Notes: generated by a model from the letters alone, not told the origin. A stretch of 64,000 bases of DNA from JALZVT01 sp964634815 (GCA_964634815.1 CAZWMD010000017.1:1-64000), one strand, 5' to 3'; numbered from the stretch's first letter, positions 24,888 through 34,045 are shown. A program made the numbers and translations.

Positions 24888-25937
24888 GTGAGTATTGAAC
24901 CAGATCGTTTGATTGGACCCGCGGCAGTGTCGGAAGACGCTCGATTTGATTATGCGCTGCGCCCATCAACCCTTGCAGAATACATCGGTCAGAGCAGCGT
25001 CCGCGAGCAGATGGGCATCTTTATTCAGGCCGCCAGGAAGCGTGGCGAGGCGCTCGATCACGCCCTGATTTCTGGCCCTCCGGGCCTGGGTAAAACTACG
25101 CTGGCACACATTATTGCCAACGAAATGAACTCTAGCCTCAAGGTGACGTCTGGGCCGGTTCTGGAGAAACAGGGTGATCTTGCGGCCCTGCTTACCAATC
25201 TCGAGGCGGGTGATGTGTTGTTTGTCGACGAAATACATCGACTCAATCCTGTTGTCGAAGAGATTCTCTATCCGGCTATGGAAGACTACCAGCTCGATAT
25301 TATGATCGGCGAAGGACCAGCGGCGCGCTCGCTAAAGCTTGAGCTGCCAAGATTCACATTGGTCGGCGCAACGACTCGGACCGGTTTGCTGACCTCGCCA
25401 TTGCGCGATCGGTTTGGCATACAGGCACGATTGGAGTTTTATTCCCACACCGATCTCGCGCAGATTATTACCCGCTCGGCGAGCAAGCTCGGTTTGAAGC
25501 TCGACGCGCCTGGGGCCAGTGAAATTGCCCGGCGTTCCCGGGGTACACCGCGTATAGCCAATCGCTTGCTGCGGCGTGTAAGAGATTTTGCCGAGGTGAA
25601 AGGGGATGGCTCGATTACAAAAGCGATAGCCGACCAGGCCCTCAACATGCTGAGCGTCGACGCTGAAGGATTCGATGGCATGGATCGACGGGTGCTGTTG
25701 TCGATCATGGAAAAATTTGATGGTGGACCAGTCGGTCTTGATTCGCTGGCCGCCGCCGTTGGTGAGGAGCGAGATACCATTGAGGACGTTCTCGAACCCT
25801 TCCTGATCCAGCAAGGCTTCTTGATGCGAACCCCTCGGGGGCGGGTCGCAACAGGCAAGGCATATGCGCACTTCGGCCTGAAACCTCAAAAAACAACGTT
25901 TGATGCAGAGACGGACGGTAGCGAGTCCGGCACTTAG
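24888..25937 (+). CDS. ruvB: Holliday junction branch-migration ATPase RuvB
   Basis: 349-residue AAA+ motor. Walker A is GPPGLGKTT, Walker B LFVDEIHRL, sensor 1 GATTRTG, and the winged-helix DNA-binding tail ends with GFLMRTPRGRVAT. It pumps DNA through the RuvA-bound junction. The start is GTG at 24888, the start that preserves the N-terminal helix. In most Gammaproteobacteria ybgC follows before tolQ; here only 90 bp separate ruvB and tolQ. Confidence 0.96.
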   Translation: MSIEPDRLIGPAAVSEDARFDYALRPSTLAEYIGQSSVREQMGIFIQAARKRGEALDHALISGPPGLGKTTLAHIIANEMNSSLKVTSGPVLEKQGDLAALLTNLEAGDVLFVDEIHRLNPVVEEILYPAMEDYQLDIMIGEGPAARSLKLELPRFTLVGATTRTGLLTSPLRDRFGIQARLEFYSHTDLAQIITRSASKLGLKLDAPGASEIARRSRGTPRIANRLLRRVRDFAEVKGDGSITKAIADQALNMLSVDAEGFDGMDRRVLLSIMEKFDGGPVGLDSLAAAVGEERDTIEDVLEPFLIQQGFLMRTPRGRVATGKAYAHFGLKPQKTTFDAETDGSESGT

Positions 25938-26027
25938 CACGGAAATTCCTTACTTCAATGCTGGCACTCGTCGGAGGGCCGGGTAACCTTCGTCCCGAAC
26001 GCAACCTAGAAGCGGAGCCGAGAACGC

Positions 26028-26759
26028 GTGACAGAAGATCTTTCCATTTTTGCACTGATCTCCGGGGCCAGTCTGCTGGTGCAGATTGTGATGGCCGTGC
26101 TGTTGATTGCCTCAGTGATTTCCTGGTTCATGATTTTTCAGCGCTGGCTGGCATTGAATGCCCAGCAGCGATCCATGGACGCCTTTGAAGACGAGTTCTG
26201 GTCCGGGGTTGATCTGCGGCAGCTCTATACGGAGGTGAATGCTTCCGCCGGCGAGCTGTCTGGCTACGAACATGTGTTTGTCGCGGGCTTTAAAGAATTC
26301 AATCGTCTCTCTGATCAATCCAATGCAGATCCGGATGCGATTCTGCAGGGCAGCCAGCGAGCGATGCGCGTAGCGCTCAATCGCGAAGAGGAAAAGATGG
26401 ATCGCCACATTCCGTTTCTTGCAACGGTGGGATCTACGAGCCCTTACATCGGCCTGTTTGGTACGGTTTGGGGCATTATGAATTCATTCCGCAGCCTTGC
26501 GAACATGAGCCAGGCCACTCTGGCAACGGTTGCTCCAGGAATTTCTGAGGCGCTGATTGCAACAGCCATGGGATTGTTTGCGGCCATACCCGCTGTAATC
26601 GGCTACAACCGATTTTCGGCGCGCGTTGAGGTGTTAACCAAGCGGCTTGAAACCTTCTCTGATGAGTTAACCGGAATTCTCGCTCGTGCCGCCCATGCCG
26701 GTTCTCCGTCCAGTCGCGGTGGACGGGCAAGTGGCTTAGGTAAGAGGCCAAACAGCTAA
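26028..26759 (+). CDS. tolQ: Tol-Pal proton-channel subunit TolQ
   Basis: 243 residues, MotA/TolQ/ExbB family. Three membrane helices: about 12-34 (LLVQIVMAVLLIASVISWFMIF), one around 130-155 (TVGSTSPYIGLFGTVWGIMNSF) and one at 165-195 (AMGLFAAIPAVIGYN). With TolR it converts proton-motive force into movement of TolA, pulling the outer membrane inward during division. Start GTG at 26028. Its TAA stop overlaps the tolR ATG by one base. Confidence 0.95.
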   Translation: MTEDLSIFALISGASLLVQIVMAVLLIASVISWFMIFQRWLALNAQQRSMDAFEDEFWSGVDLRQLYTEVNASAGELSGYEHVFVAGFKEFNRLSDQSNADPDAILQGSQRAMRVALNREEEKMDRHIPFLATVGSTSPYIGLFGTVWGIMNSFRSLANMSQATLATVAPGISEALIATAMGLFAAIPAVIGYNRFSARVEVLTKRLETFSDELTGILARAAHAGSPSSRGGRASGLGKRPNS

Positions 26760-27202
26760 TGGCGGGTAGGCGCAAGCCCATGGCAGAGATCAACGTGGTG
26801 CCCTACATCGACGTGATGTTGGTGCTGCTTGTGATCTTTATGGCGACGGCTCCCCTGCTCACTCAGGGTGTACTGGTGGATCTGCCGGATGCTCCGTCTG
26901 AGCCCATCCAGGAACAGCAAGAGGACCCTTTTGTGGTGTCCGTCCAGGCTGACGGGGCGATTTTTGTGAACCTTGGGCTTACGGATGATGAAGACGAGGG
27001 AACCCGGGTGACCGAATTTTCCCTTGCAGATCAGGCGGCGAAGGTCATCAGCGCCAGGCCAGATATACCCGTGTACGTACGCGCCGATCACAGTCTCGAT
27101 TATGGCCGCGTAGTAACAATCATGACGGTGCTGCAGGGAGCAGGTGCAAAAAGCGTTGGCCTGATTACTGATCCCGGGAGCAGCTCCTCGACGGGCGGCT
27201 GA
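26759..27202 (+). CDS. tolR: Tol-Pal proton-channel subunit TolR
   Basis: 147 residues, ExbD/TolR family. One N-terminal membrane helix (YIDVMLVLLVIFMATAPLL) contains the conserved proton-relay Asp; the rest is a periplasmic domain ending in DYGRVVTIMTVLQGAGAKSVGLIT. It partners with TolQ and binds peptidoglycan when energised. Overlaps tolQ by one base and precedes tolA by 9 bp. Confidence 0.95.
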   Translation: MAGRRKPMAEINVVPYIDVMLVLLVIFMATAPLLTQGVLVDLPDAPSEPIQEQQEDPFVVSVQADGAIFVNLGLTDDEDEGTRVTEFSLADQAAKVISARPDIPVYVRADHSLDYGRVVTIMTVLQGAGAKSVGLITDPGSSSSTGG

Positions 27203-27211
27203 TCGTCTGCG

Positions 27212-28027
27212 ATGTTGTATGTACTACGCCATTATTTGTTGCCGGTATTGCTCGCTTTTGCACTGCATGCCTCACTGGGGCTGTTTCTTTGGCGCGGCAT
27301 CAGTGACAGTGTGGTTGAGGAGCGGGTGATCAAACCCAAGGTGATTAACTCGACATTGCTGGTGCTCGAGCCGACCGAAAGCCGGAAGCGTGCCAGCGCG
27401 CCTCCGCCGGCACCGGAAGCCGCCGCAAAACCCGATAAGGTTGACCCGCGACTGCTGGAGAACCAGCGTCGGCAGCGTGAAGAAACACGGCGCAAGCAAC
27501 TGGCGCTGGAACGCGATAAAAAACGTATTCAGGAAGAAAAACGCAAGGAGCAGGAAAAGCTCGCGCGCGAAGAAACCGCACGAGTGCGTGCAGCTGCAGA
27601 ACTGGAGCGGGCCGCTCGTATCGAAGCGGCGACAGAGCGTGCGAAGGCGGAGCGCCAGGCGCGGCTGGATGCGCTGGCAACAAGCTCGCTGGATAATGCC
27701 ACTGATGACGACGCTGCCCAGGGTGAGGAAGCGGCATTGGCGCAGTCTTTTTTTCAGGGTATTCGCAGCAAGATTGTGGCCAACTGGTCGCGCCCGGCTT
27801 CAGCGCGCAACGGCATGAAAGTGACGTTGCGCGTGGAACTTGTGCCTGGGGGCGGGGTGGCAGCAGTTTCGCTTGTGACATCAAGCGGGGATACGGCGTT
27901 TGACCGGTCTGCTGAAACGGCAGTGCGCCGTTCTGAACGGTTTGATGTGCCCGATGATCCCGCCATATTTGAACGCCGATTTCGGCGTTTCAACCTATTG
28001 TTTAATCCCGAGGATTTACTCCGTTGA
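27212..28027 (+). CDS. tolA: Tol-Pal periplasm-spanning protein TolA
   Basis: 271 residues: a single N-terminal membrane anchor (about 8-28), a Pro/Ala stretch, a long charged helical domain (about 70-165, rich in E, K, R and A) and a TonB-like C-terminal domain (about 185-271) that contacts TolB and Pal. It is shorter than the E. coli protein because the helical stalk is shorter. The stop overlaps the tolB TTG start by 4 nt. Confidence 0.93.
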   Translation: MLYVLRHYLLPVLLAFALHASLGLFLWRGISDSVVEERVIKPKVINSTLLVLEPTESRKRASAPPPAPEAAAKPDKVDPRLLENQRRQREETRRKQLALERDKKRIQEEKRKEQEKLAREETARVRAAAELERAARIEAATERAKAERQARLDALATSSLDNATDDDAAQGEEAALAQSFFQGIRSKIVANWSRPASARNGMKVTLRVELVPGGGVAAVSLVTSSGDTAFDRSAETAVRRSERFDVPDDPAIFERRFRRFNLLFNPEDLLR

Positions 28028-29418
28028 TTATCAAAAACCTGTTTACTGTTCCGGCTGTTCGAGCCGGGAACCAAGCCCTGGCTGGGCTTAAGCTTGTGCT
28101 ATTCGTGCTGTTTGGCACCTTATCCGTATCGCTGATGGCTGCGGAAACTCTGGACACCGTGATTATCGATGCCGGTTACGACAAGCAAACCAAGGTGGCG
28201 GTGGTGCCCTTTCGGATTGATCCGCGAGTTCGCGCGCAGTCCTCATTGGAAGGCATTGTTGAGTTTGATCTGCAACGATCAGGTCAGTTTGAAGTGCTTG
28301 ATGCCTCCAGCATGTTATCGCTGCCCAGCACGCCGGCAGAGGTATTGTTTCGCGACTGGAAGATTCTGGGTCAGGAATTTCTTGTGGTGGGCAATGTGGT
28401 GCCCGGAGCCAGCGGTGGCCAGATTCTGAATCTCTATGTGTTTGATGTAGTGGCAGAACGGCTGCTAGCGGCTCAGGCGATCGAGGGCTCGAGTGAGCAG
28501 TGGCGGGATATGGCCCACAAAGCCGCGGATATTGTATTTGAGCAGGCCACCGGCATTCCCGGCGCGTTCTCAACCCGGCTGATGTATGTTCTTGCCAGTC
28601 GATTGGGCACAGGTGGTGCTAACTTTAAGCTCGAAATTTCGGACTCTGACGGCGAGCGAGTGCGAACACTGCATGAATCCAGCGAGCCGATCTTGTCGGC
28701 AAGTTGGTCGCCGAATGGGCGGGAAGTTGCTTATGTGTCCTTCGATACGGGTAGATCTGCGATCTATCTGCACGATCTCATAGAGAACCGACGAGAGAAA
28801 ATCGCAGAGTTTCCCGGCATCAATAGCGCGCCGCGCTACTCACCTGATGGCAAAAACCTCGCCATGGTGCTGTCAAAAGACGGTAATCCTGAAATCTACG
28901 TCATGAATCTGGCGACGCGTGAGCTGCGCAGAATGACCCAAAATCGGGCTATCGATACAGAACCTAGCTATTCACCTGATGGGCGCAAGATTGCATTCAC
29001 CTCGGATCGAGGTGGCAAGCCGCAGATTTACCAGGTGGACGTGCAAACCGGGCGGTTTGATGCCCGGTTAACCAATGAAGGGGACTACAACGCCCGGGCG
29101 CAACATATGCCCGATGGCAAACATCTGATTTTCGTTCATCGCAAGCTGGGTGTGTTCCACATTGCCTGGCAGAGTCTGGTGCGCGACGATTTTAGAATCC
29201 TTACCCAAACCAATCTGGATGAGTCGCCTTCGGTTGCGCCGAATGGCGCGATGTTGATATATGCCACACAAATCGATGGCCAAGGTATACTGGCGGTCGT
29301 GTCTGTGGATGGTCGCGTGAAATATCGGTTGCCGTCCTCAGATGGGGATGTGCGTGAACCGGCCTGGTCGCCTTATTTACGCTCGGTAGTCACTACCACG
29401 CCTCTCGGTGGAGTCTAG
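28024..29418 (+). CDS. tolB: Tol-Pal periplasmic beta-propeller protein TolB
   Basis: 464 residues. A signal peptide (cleavage probably after SLMAA) is followed by the TolB N-terminal domain (KVAVVPFRIDPR) and a six-bladed propeller with recurring PxYSPDG(K/R) motifs (APRYSPDGKNLAMV, EPSYSPDGRKIAFTSDRGG). It shuttles between Pal and TolA. Start TTG at 28024, coupled to tolA. The signal peptide is longer than usual (about 40 residues), so an internal start is possible. Confidence 0.95.
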   Translation: MIIKNLFTVPAVRAGNQALAGLKLVLFVLFGTLSVSLMAAETLDTVIIDAGYDKQTKVAVVPFRIDPRVRAQSSLEGIVEFDLQRSGQFEVLDASSMLSLPSTPAEVLFRDWKILGQEFLVVGNVVPGASGGQILNLYVFDVVAERLLAAQAIEGSSEQWRDMAHKAADIVFEQATGIPGAFSTRLMYVLASRLGTGGANFKLEISDSDGERVRTLHESSEPILSASWSPNGREVAYVSFDTGRSAIYLHDLIENRREKIAEFPGINSAPRYSPDGKNLAMVLSKDGNPEIYVMNLATRELRRMTQNRAIDTEPSYSPDGRKIAFTSDRGGKPQIYQVDVQTGRFDARLTNEGDYNARAQHMPDGKHLIFVHRKLGVFHIAWQSLVRDDFRILTQTNLDESPSVAPNGAMLIYATQIDGQGILAVVSVDGRVKYRLPSSDGDVREPAWSPYLRSVVTTTPLGGV

Positions 29419-29525
29419 AAACACTATCAGGCATCCGGATGTTTTCTTTATCTTGTAATTTTTCGACCGCGAGGCCAAATTCGCTTCGCGTATGCGCTGA
29501 CAAAACGTCTCAGGAGACACTCAGA

Positions 29526-30074
29526 ATGAAAACTATTGGGCTTCGCGCCGTCGCTTCGATGTTCCTCGCCCCACTCATGGCGAGTCTTGTGCTCGTGGGG
29601 TGTAACAGTACACCCCCAGCGGCCCTGCCACCGGGTACCGATGACAACGAAACCCAGGTGACGCCGCCGCCTTCACCGCCGCCGCAGCCTGAGTACGGAA
29701 CCTTTGACCCGAGTGGTAATCCGTACATCCCCGGTACCAATCAATTGCTCGCGCGAACGTTTTACTTCGCCTACGACCAATCCAATCTGTCGCAGAACGA
29801 CCTTGCCATTCTGGAGATGCATGCCCGGGTGCTTGCGGATAACCCTGCCAGTCGAATTCTCATTCAGGGGCATTGCGATGAGCGCGGCACGCGCGAATAC
29901 AATTTGGCTCTGGGCGAACGCCGCTCTGATACGGTAAGGCGGTTCCTGCTGTCGGCCGGCGCATCAGCTGCGCAAGTCGAAACGGTGAGTTATGGCGAAG
30001 AACGACCTGAAGACCCGGGTCACAATGAAGCCTCCTGGTCGCGCAACCGTCGCGCGATTGTGGTTTACCGCTAG
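29526..30074 (+). CDS. pal: Peptidoglycan-associated lipoprotein
   Basis: 182 residues with lipobox LVLVGC, a Pro-rich linker, and an OmpA-like domain (YFAYDQSNL, ILIQGHCDERGTREYNLALGERR) that binds meso-diaminopimelate of peptidoglycan. It tethers the outer membrane to the wall and receives force from Tol. The ATG at 29526 follows AGGAG; the earlier open frame adds non-homologous residues. It is 107 bp after tolB, leaving room for an internal promoter. Confidence 0.95.
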   Translation: MKTIGLRAVASMFLAPLMASLVLVGCNSTPPAALPPGTDDNETQVTPPPSPPPQPEYGTFDPSGNPYIPGTNQLLARTFYFAYDQSNLSQNDLAILEMHARVLADNPASRILIQGHCDERGTREYNLALGERRSDTVRRFLLSAGASAAQVETVSYGEERPEDPGHNEASWSRNRRAIVVYR

Positions 30075-30081
30075 GCTCCAT

Positions 30082-31182
30082 ATGTTGAGCAGGATCGTTT
30101 CCGCCGCATGGTTTGCGCTCTGCCTGGCGGTGGTAACGGCTGGACCGGCGCAGGCCGCTGTGCCGGTAGAGGAAATGAGCACCGGGGGTAGCACCCTGGG
30201 AGACACGGTAACCCCTCAGCCCATCTTGCCTGATGAATTAAGTCCAGCGACATCTTCTCCGGCAGCCGCTCCAGCAGTAAGCGGCTATCCCGGATATGGC
30301 GATGGTGGTCTCCCGAGCAATGGTCTCCCCAGCAATGGTCTCCCCAGCAATGGTCTCCCCAGCAATGGTGTCTCTGATGAGGCTGACACCAGGTCTCCGG
30401 GTGTTGCGATTCAAACGGCCCAGCCGGGGCAAAATGCGCAGCTGTTTTTCGAGATGCAGGAACTGCGCAGCGAAATTTTGCGCCTGAGCGGGTTGGTTGA
30501 GGATCAGGCGTTTCAAATTAAACGCTTACAGGATTTGCAACGCTCCCAGTATCTGGACATTGATCGGCGCTTGACCGAGCAAGGCCGACCTCCGCTCAAT
30601 GCCAATGATTCGGCGCAGGCGTCGATTGCACCTGCAGCCTCTGTGGCGAGTAGTGCTGCCAGTTCTGCCACCAGTGCGGATGCTACCAACAACGAACAGA
30701 GTCCAGCGGACAAACCCTCAGCGAATTCCGCAGATTCACCCGCTGGATCTCCACCACCAGTGCCACAAGAGCCACAAGAGCAACAGGCGCAAACTGTGGC
30801 AACACAGCGAACCGAAGCTGATGCGTACGCCCAGGCATTTGAGCTGATGAAGAACCAGCAGTTCGAGCAATCGATTGTTGCTTACCAGAATGTTATAGAA
30901 CAGTTTCCAGGTGGCAGCTACGCGCCTGAATCTCGCTACTGGCTAGGCGAACTCTATCTCATGGCAAATCGACTTGAGGATGCTCGCGGCTCATTTAACG
31001 AGGTGATTGATCAGTTTCCCGCGCATCAGAAGGTGCCCTTGTCACTGTACAAGCTCGGGGTAGTCAATCATCGGTTGGGGGGTACCTCAGAAGCCCTGGT
31101 TTATCTCGACGATGTTGTTGTCCGTTACCCGGATACGCCGGCCGCAGGATTGGCCCGTACCTACGCTGCAGAATTGCGCTAG
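30082..31182 (+). CDS. cpoB: Cell-division coordinator CpoB (YbgF)
   Basis: 366 residues: signal peptide (cleavage near GPAQA), a variable region, the trimerising coiled coil (about 115-155, AQLFFEMQELRSEI), a long Ser/Ala/Pro linker (about 175-245) and three C-terminal TPR-like repeats (QAFELMKNQQFEQSI through ALVYLDDVVVRYP). In E. coli CpoB couples PBP1B and the Tol machine at the septum. The N-terminal region carries four GLPSN repeats. Starts 7 bp after pal; the open frame overlapping pal is not used. Confidence 0.92.
   Translation: MLSRIVSAAWFALCLAVVTAGPAQAAVPVEEMSTGGSTLGDTVTPQPILPDELSPATSSPAAAPAVSGYPGYGDGGLPSNGLPSNGLPSNGLPSNGVSDEADTRSPGVAIQTAQPGQNAQLFFEMQELRSEILRLSGLVEDQAFQIKRLQDLQRSQYLDIDRRLTEQGRPPLNANDSAQASIAPAASVASSAASSATSADATNNEQSPADKPSANSADSPAGSPPPVPQEPQEQQAQTVATQRTEADAYAQAFELMKNQQFEQSIVAYQNVIEQFPGGSYAPESRYWLGELYLMANRLEDARGSFNEVIDQFPAHQKVPLSLYKLGVVNHRLGGTSEALVYLDDVVVRYPDTPAAGLARTYAAELR
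30307..30366 (+). repeat. 15-bp in-frame tandem repeat in cpoB, 4 copies
   Basis: Four nearly identical 15-bp units (GGTCTCCCCAGCAAT; the first has one change) encode (GLPSN)x4. The near-perfect DNA identity points to recent slippage expansion. Confidence 0.95.
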
Positions 31183-31231
31183 GCGCTGCTGCGCACACCA
31201 TTCTTAAAGTACCGGCTGTGAAACGTTCTGC

Positions 31232-31939
31232 ATGACTCTCTCAAATACACCGACCCTCGAGATATCGACAACGGCGACCGATACGGCAGCAGCCCCGGAC
31301 AGATTGCGTATCACAGAAGTGTTTGTCTCTCTTCAGGGTGAAACGTCACGTACCGGCTTACCCACGGTTTTCATTCGTCTCACCGGTTGTCCCTTGCGAT
31401 GCGGCTACTGCGATACCGCATACGCGTTTTCTGGCGGTGAAGTGCGCTCTATCGACGAACTGGTGGAACAGACCCGGGAATTTGGGGTTTCGCATGTCAC
31501 CGTTACCGGTGGTGAGCCTCTGGCTCAACCTGGAGCGCTGGTGCTCATGCAGAAGCTTTGTGATGCGGGGCTGCAAGTGTCACTTGAAACCAGTGGGGCG
31601 CTTGATGTTGCAGAAGTTGACTCTCGAGTGGCGCGGGTTGTGGATGTAAAGACTCCGGCTTCTGGTGAAGTGAGTCGCAATCTGTATAGCAACCTGGAGC
31701 TTCTGAACGAGCGGGATGAGATAAAATTTGTAGTGTGTGATCGCAATGACTATGAATGGGCGCGCCTGCAATGCACTCAGCGTGGCCTGTTTGATGGTGC
31801 TGCTGATGTTCTGTTTTCGCCCAGCGTTCCTCGGCTTGATCCGCGACTACTTGCAGACTGGATTGTTGAGGATCGATTGCCTGTGAGATTTCAGATGCAA
31901 CTTCACAAAATTCTCTGGAACGATGAGGCAGGCCGATGA
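31232..31939 (+). CDS. queE: 7-carboxy-7-deazaguanine synthase (radical SAM)
   Basis: 235 residues. The radical-SAM cluster motif is RLTGCPLRCGYCDT (Cx3Cx2C), preceded by FVSLQGE and followed by TVTGGEPLAQ. It contracts CPH4 to CDG, the third step to preQ0 and queuosine. The first ~22 residues are Thr/Ser-rich and may not be needed. It overlaps queC by 4 nt. Confidence 0.94.
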   Translation: MTLSNTPTLEISTTATDTAAAPDRLRITEVFVSLQGETSRTGLPTVFIRLTGCPLRCGYCDTAYAFSGGEVRSIDELVEQTREFGVSHVTVTGGEPLAQPGALVLMQKLCDAGLQVSLETSGALDVAEVDSRVARVVDVKTPASGEVSRNLYSNLELLNERDEIKFVVCDRNDYEWARLQCTQRGLFDGAADVLFSPSVPRLDPRLLADWIVEDRLPVRFQMQLHKILWNDEAGR

Positions 31940-32631
31940 GCACAGAGCCCATTGACCGCGCCGGCAGGCGAGCAGTCATATTGCTTTCCGGTGGTCTTGA
32001 TTCCGCCACGGTGCTGAGCACGGCAATGGCTGAGGGTTATGAATGCTACGCGCTGTCTTTTGATTACGGTCAGCGCCAGGAAGCTGAGCTGGCCGCTGCA
32101 CGCCGGGTTGCAAGCGTCGCGCAAGCAACGGAGCATCGAGTGGTGTCGCTGGATCTTTCCCAGTTCGGCGGTTCAGCGCTTACGGACGTGTCGATTGACG
32201 TGCCGGAAGAACCTACCGAAGGGATTCCTGTTACCTATGTGCCGGCTCGTAATACGGTGTTTCTGTCACTCGCACTGGCCTGGGCGGAGGTGCTGGGCGC
32301 AAACGACGTGTTTATTGGTGTCAACGCCGTTGATTATTCCGGGTATCCAGATTGCCGCGGGGAATTCATTACAGCTTTTGAGGCCATGGCCAACCTCTCA
32401 ACAAAAGCCGCTGTCGAGGGCCAGCGCTTGCGCATTCATACGCCATTGCTGGATTTAACCAAAGGCGAAATCATCCAGCTCGGACACCGCCATGGAGTGG
32501 ACTACGGGCAGACCGTTTCCTGTTACCAACCCACGCCAGATGGCCGCGCCTGCGGCCGCTGCGACAGCTGCAGGCTTCGGGCTGCCGGGTTCGCCGAGGC
32601 CGGGGTTCCTGACCCAACCCCTTACGTCTGA
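31936..32631 (+). CDS. queC: 7-cyano-7-deazaguanine synthase
   Basis: 231 residues, ATP-dependent amidoligase/nitrile synthase making preQ0. The PP-loop is VILLSGGLDSATV; FDYGQRQ and VPARNTVFLSLA are family motifs, and the C-terminal CxxCxxC (ACGRCDSC) with SCYQP binds zinc. Follows queE with a 4-nt overlap and precedes tRNA-Lys, the usual order after cpoB. Confidence 0.95.
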   Translation: MSTEPIDRAGRRAVILLSGGLDSATVLSTAMAEGYECYALSFDYGQRQEAELAAARRVASVAQATEHRVVSLDLSQFGGSALTDVSIDVPEEPTEGIPVTYVPARNTVFLSLALAWAEVLGANDVFIGVNAVDYSGYPDCRGEFITAFEAMANLSTKAAVEGQRLRIHTPLLDLTKGEIIQLGHRHGVDYGQTVSCYQPTPDGRACGRCDSCRLRAAGFAEAGVPDPTPYV

Positions 32632-32876
32632 TGCGCCCAGCTCGCTCCTCGGCGAGGCCCTAAACGCTGTTTAACCCCTTGACGCTCCAGGTGCAGGGCC
32701 TGGCTTTTGGGTCCCCCGGTCTTCGTGCCCAGCCGGGGTAAGAATCCTCCGGAAAGCAGCCATTGCGGTTGCGTTTCACTTTTCCGCCGCTAAACTGTGC
32801 CGCTCGCTGCGACGGGCCATTCAGCCTGCGCATCGATCCTGCGGAGCGCTTATGCAGTGCTCGCTTATGCAGGGCA
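32632..32876. other. Intergenic region queC / tRNA-Lys
   Basis: 245 bp. It holds a hairpin CCCCGG...CCGGGG (32714-32738) without a T-run that could end the queEC transcript, the possible tRNA promoter, and a short direct repeat of GCTTATGCAG just before the tRNA. Confidence 0.5.
32769..32796 (+). promoter_or_regulatory. Possible promoter for tRNA-Lys
   Basis: TTGCGT, 16 nt, TAAACT, about 80 nt before the tRNA 5' end. Weak match, given only because the tRNA needs a promoter or read-through from queC. Confidence 0.25.
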
Positions 32877-32952
32877 GGGACGTTAGCTCAGTTGGTAGAG
32901 CACCGGGCTTTTAACCCGTTGGTCCTGGGTTCGAACCCCAGACGTCCCACCA
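32877..32952 (+). tRNA. tRNA-Lys (anticodon UUU)
   Basis: 76 nt with encoded CCA. The acceptor stem GGGACGT/ACGTCCC, D arm TTAGCTCAGTTGGTAGAGC, anticodon loop CTTTTAA (anticodon TTT) and T arm GGTTCGAACCCC all fold correctly apart from one mismatch at the top of the anticodon stem. Position after queC matches other Gammaproteobacteria. Confidence 0.97.
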
Positions 32953-32970
32953 TTCCTGTCCTCCTGTCCT

Positions 32971-33070
32971 NNNNNNNNNNNNNNNNNNNNNNNNNNNNNN
33001 NNNNNNNNNNNNNNNNNNNNNNNNNNNNNNNNNNNNNNNNNNNNNNNNNNNNNNNNNNNNNNNNNNNNNN
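32971..33070. other. Assembly gap (100 N) in a CCTGTCCT-rich stretch
   Basis: The gap follows the tRNA by 18 bp and is bordered by short pyrimidine repeats (CCTGTCCTCCTGTCCT before, TGTCCTGTACTCC after). Only 6 bases match end to end, so unlike the other gaps some sequence may truly be missing; other tRNAs could be hidden here. Confidence 0.8.
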
Positions 33071-33215
33071 TGTCCTGTACTCCTGGACTTTCCCCAATAG
33101 CAATTTAGTCGCAGAACACTCTGCTGCTGATTCCTCCGTGATGGCTGGCCTTTGTCCCTGGCGCGATGTACGCGTACCTTCTAAGGTCGACTAAACAACA
33201 AGAGGGGAGTCTGTC

Positions 33216-33992
33216 GTGGCGCTAGCGAAGTTCAGCCGATCTATAGAGGGTTCAGTGGCCATTATCACCGGTGCGGCCAGTGGCATGGGGCAGGCCACCG
33301 CCAGGGTGTTTGCCGATGCAGGGGCGCGGCTCGCCCTGATCGACATCAATGAAGAACCGCTTATGCAAGAAGTGGCGCACATTTCCGATGCTGGTGCCGA
33401 TGTCCGCGGCTACCCGCTTGATCTATCGGATGGCGCCGCGATACAGGCGACAGTAGGGCGCATCGCTGACGATTTTGGTGGCATTGATATCCTGGTAAAC
33501 AACGCGGGTATCTCTCTATTTGCGCCGATTGATTCTGAGGATTTTGAAGAGCGCTGGGCGCTGTCAATGAGCGTTCTGCTGACAGCTCATACCCGCACCA
33601 TTCGTGCGGCTCTGCCATTTTTACGACAAGCCGAACACCCACGAATAGTTAATATCGCATCTACCGAAGGGCTGGGTGCAACGGCCGGCGGTAGCCCGTA
33701 TACCGCTGCCAAAACGGGGGTGATTGGCCTCACACGTTCGCTGGCGGTTGAGCTCGGGCGCGAGAACATCACGGTGAATTGCATTTGTCCTGGCCCTATT
33801 AACACCGGGATGACGGCGGAGATTAATGATGATCACAAAACAATCTTCGCCAAGCGCAGAGTTGCCCTGCGGCGTTACGCTGATCCGGAGGAGGTAGCTC
33901 ATGGAACGCTTTCGCTAGTCTTGCCAGCGTCTTCCTTCATCACCGGAGTAGCGCTGCCCATTGATGGTGGGCTGACGATTCGCAACGCATGA
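33216..33992 (+). CDS. Short-chain dehydrogenase/reductase
   Basis: 258-residue classical SDR: cofactor loop TGAASGMGQA, DINE at the end of beta-2 (Asp suggests NAD(H) preference), NNAG, the catalytic Ser in NIASTEG and YTAAK, and PGPINTGM. Start GTG at 33216 preceded by AGGGGAG. Substrate unknown. It lies just upstream of an MBL-fold hydrolase gene on the same strand, 53 bp apart, and the pair could act on one catabolic substrate. Confidence 0.9.
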   Translation: MALAKFSRSIEGSVAIITGAASGMGQATARVFADAGARLALIDINEEPLMQEVAHISDAGADVRGYPLDLSDGAAIQATVGRIADDFGGIDILVNNAGISLFAPIDSEDFEERWALSMSVLLTAHTRTIRAALPFLRQAEHPRIVNIASTEGLGATAGGSPYTAAKTGVIGLTRSLAVELGRENITVNCICPGPINTGMTAEINDDHKTIFAKRRVALRRYADPEEVAHGTLSLVLPASSFITGVALPIDGGLTIRNA

Positions 33993-34045
33993 CGCGAGCT
34001 TTTGGCGAGAGGTTTTGTGGCGAAGACCGATAAGGAGCGATGTCG

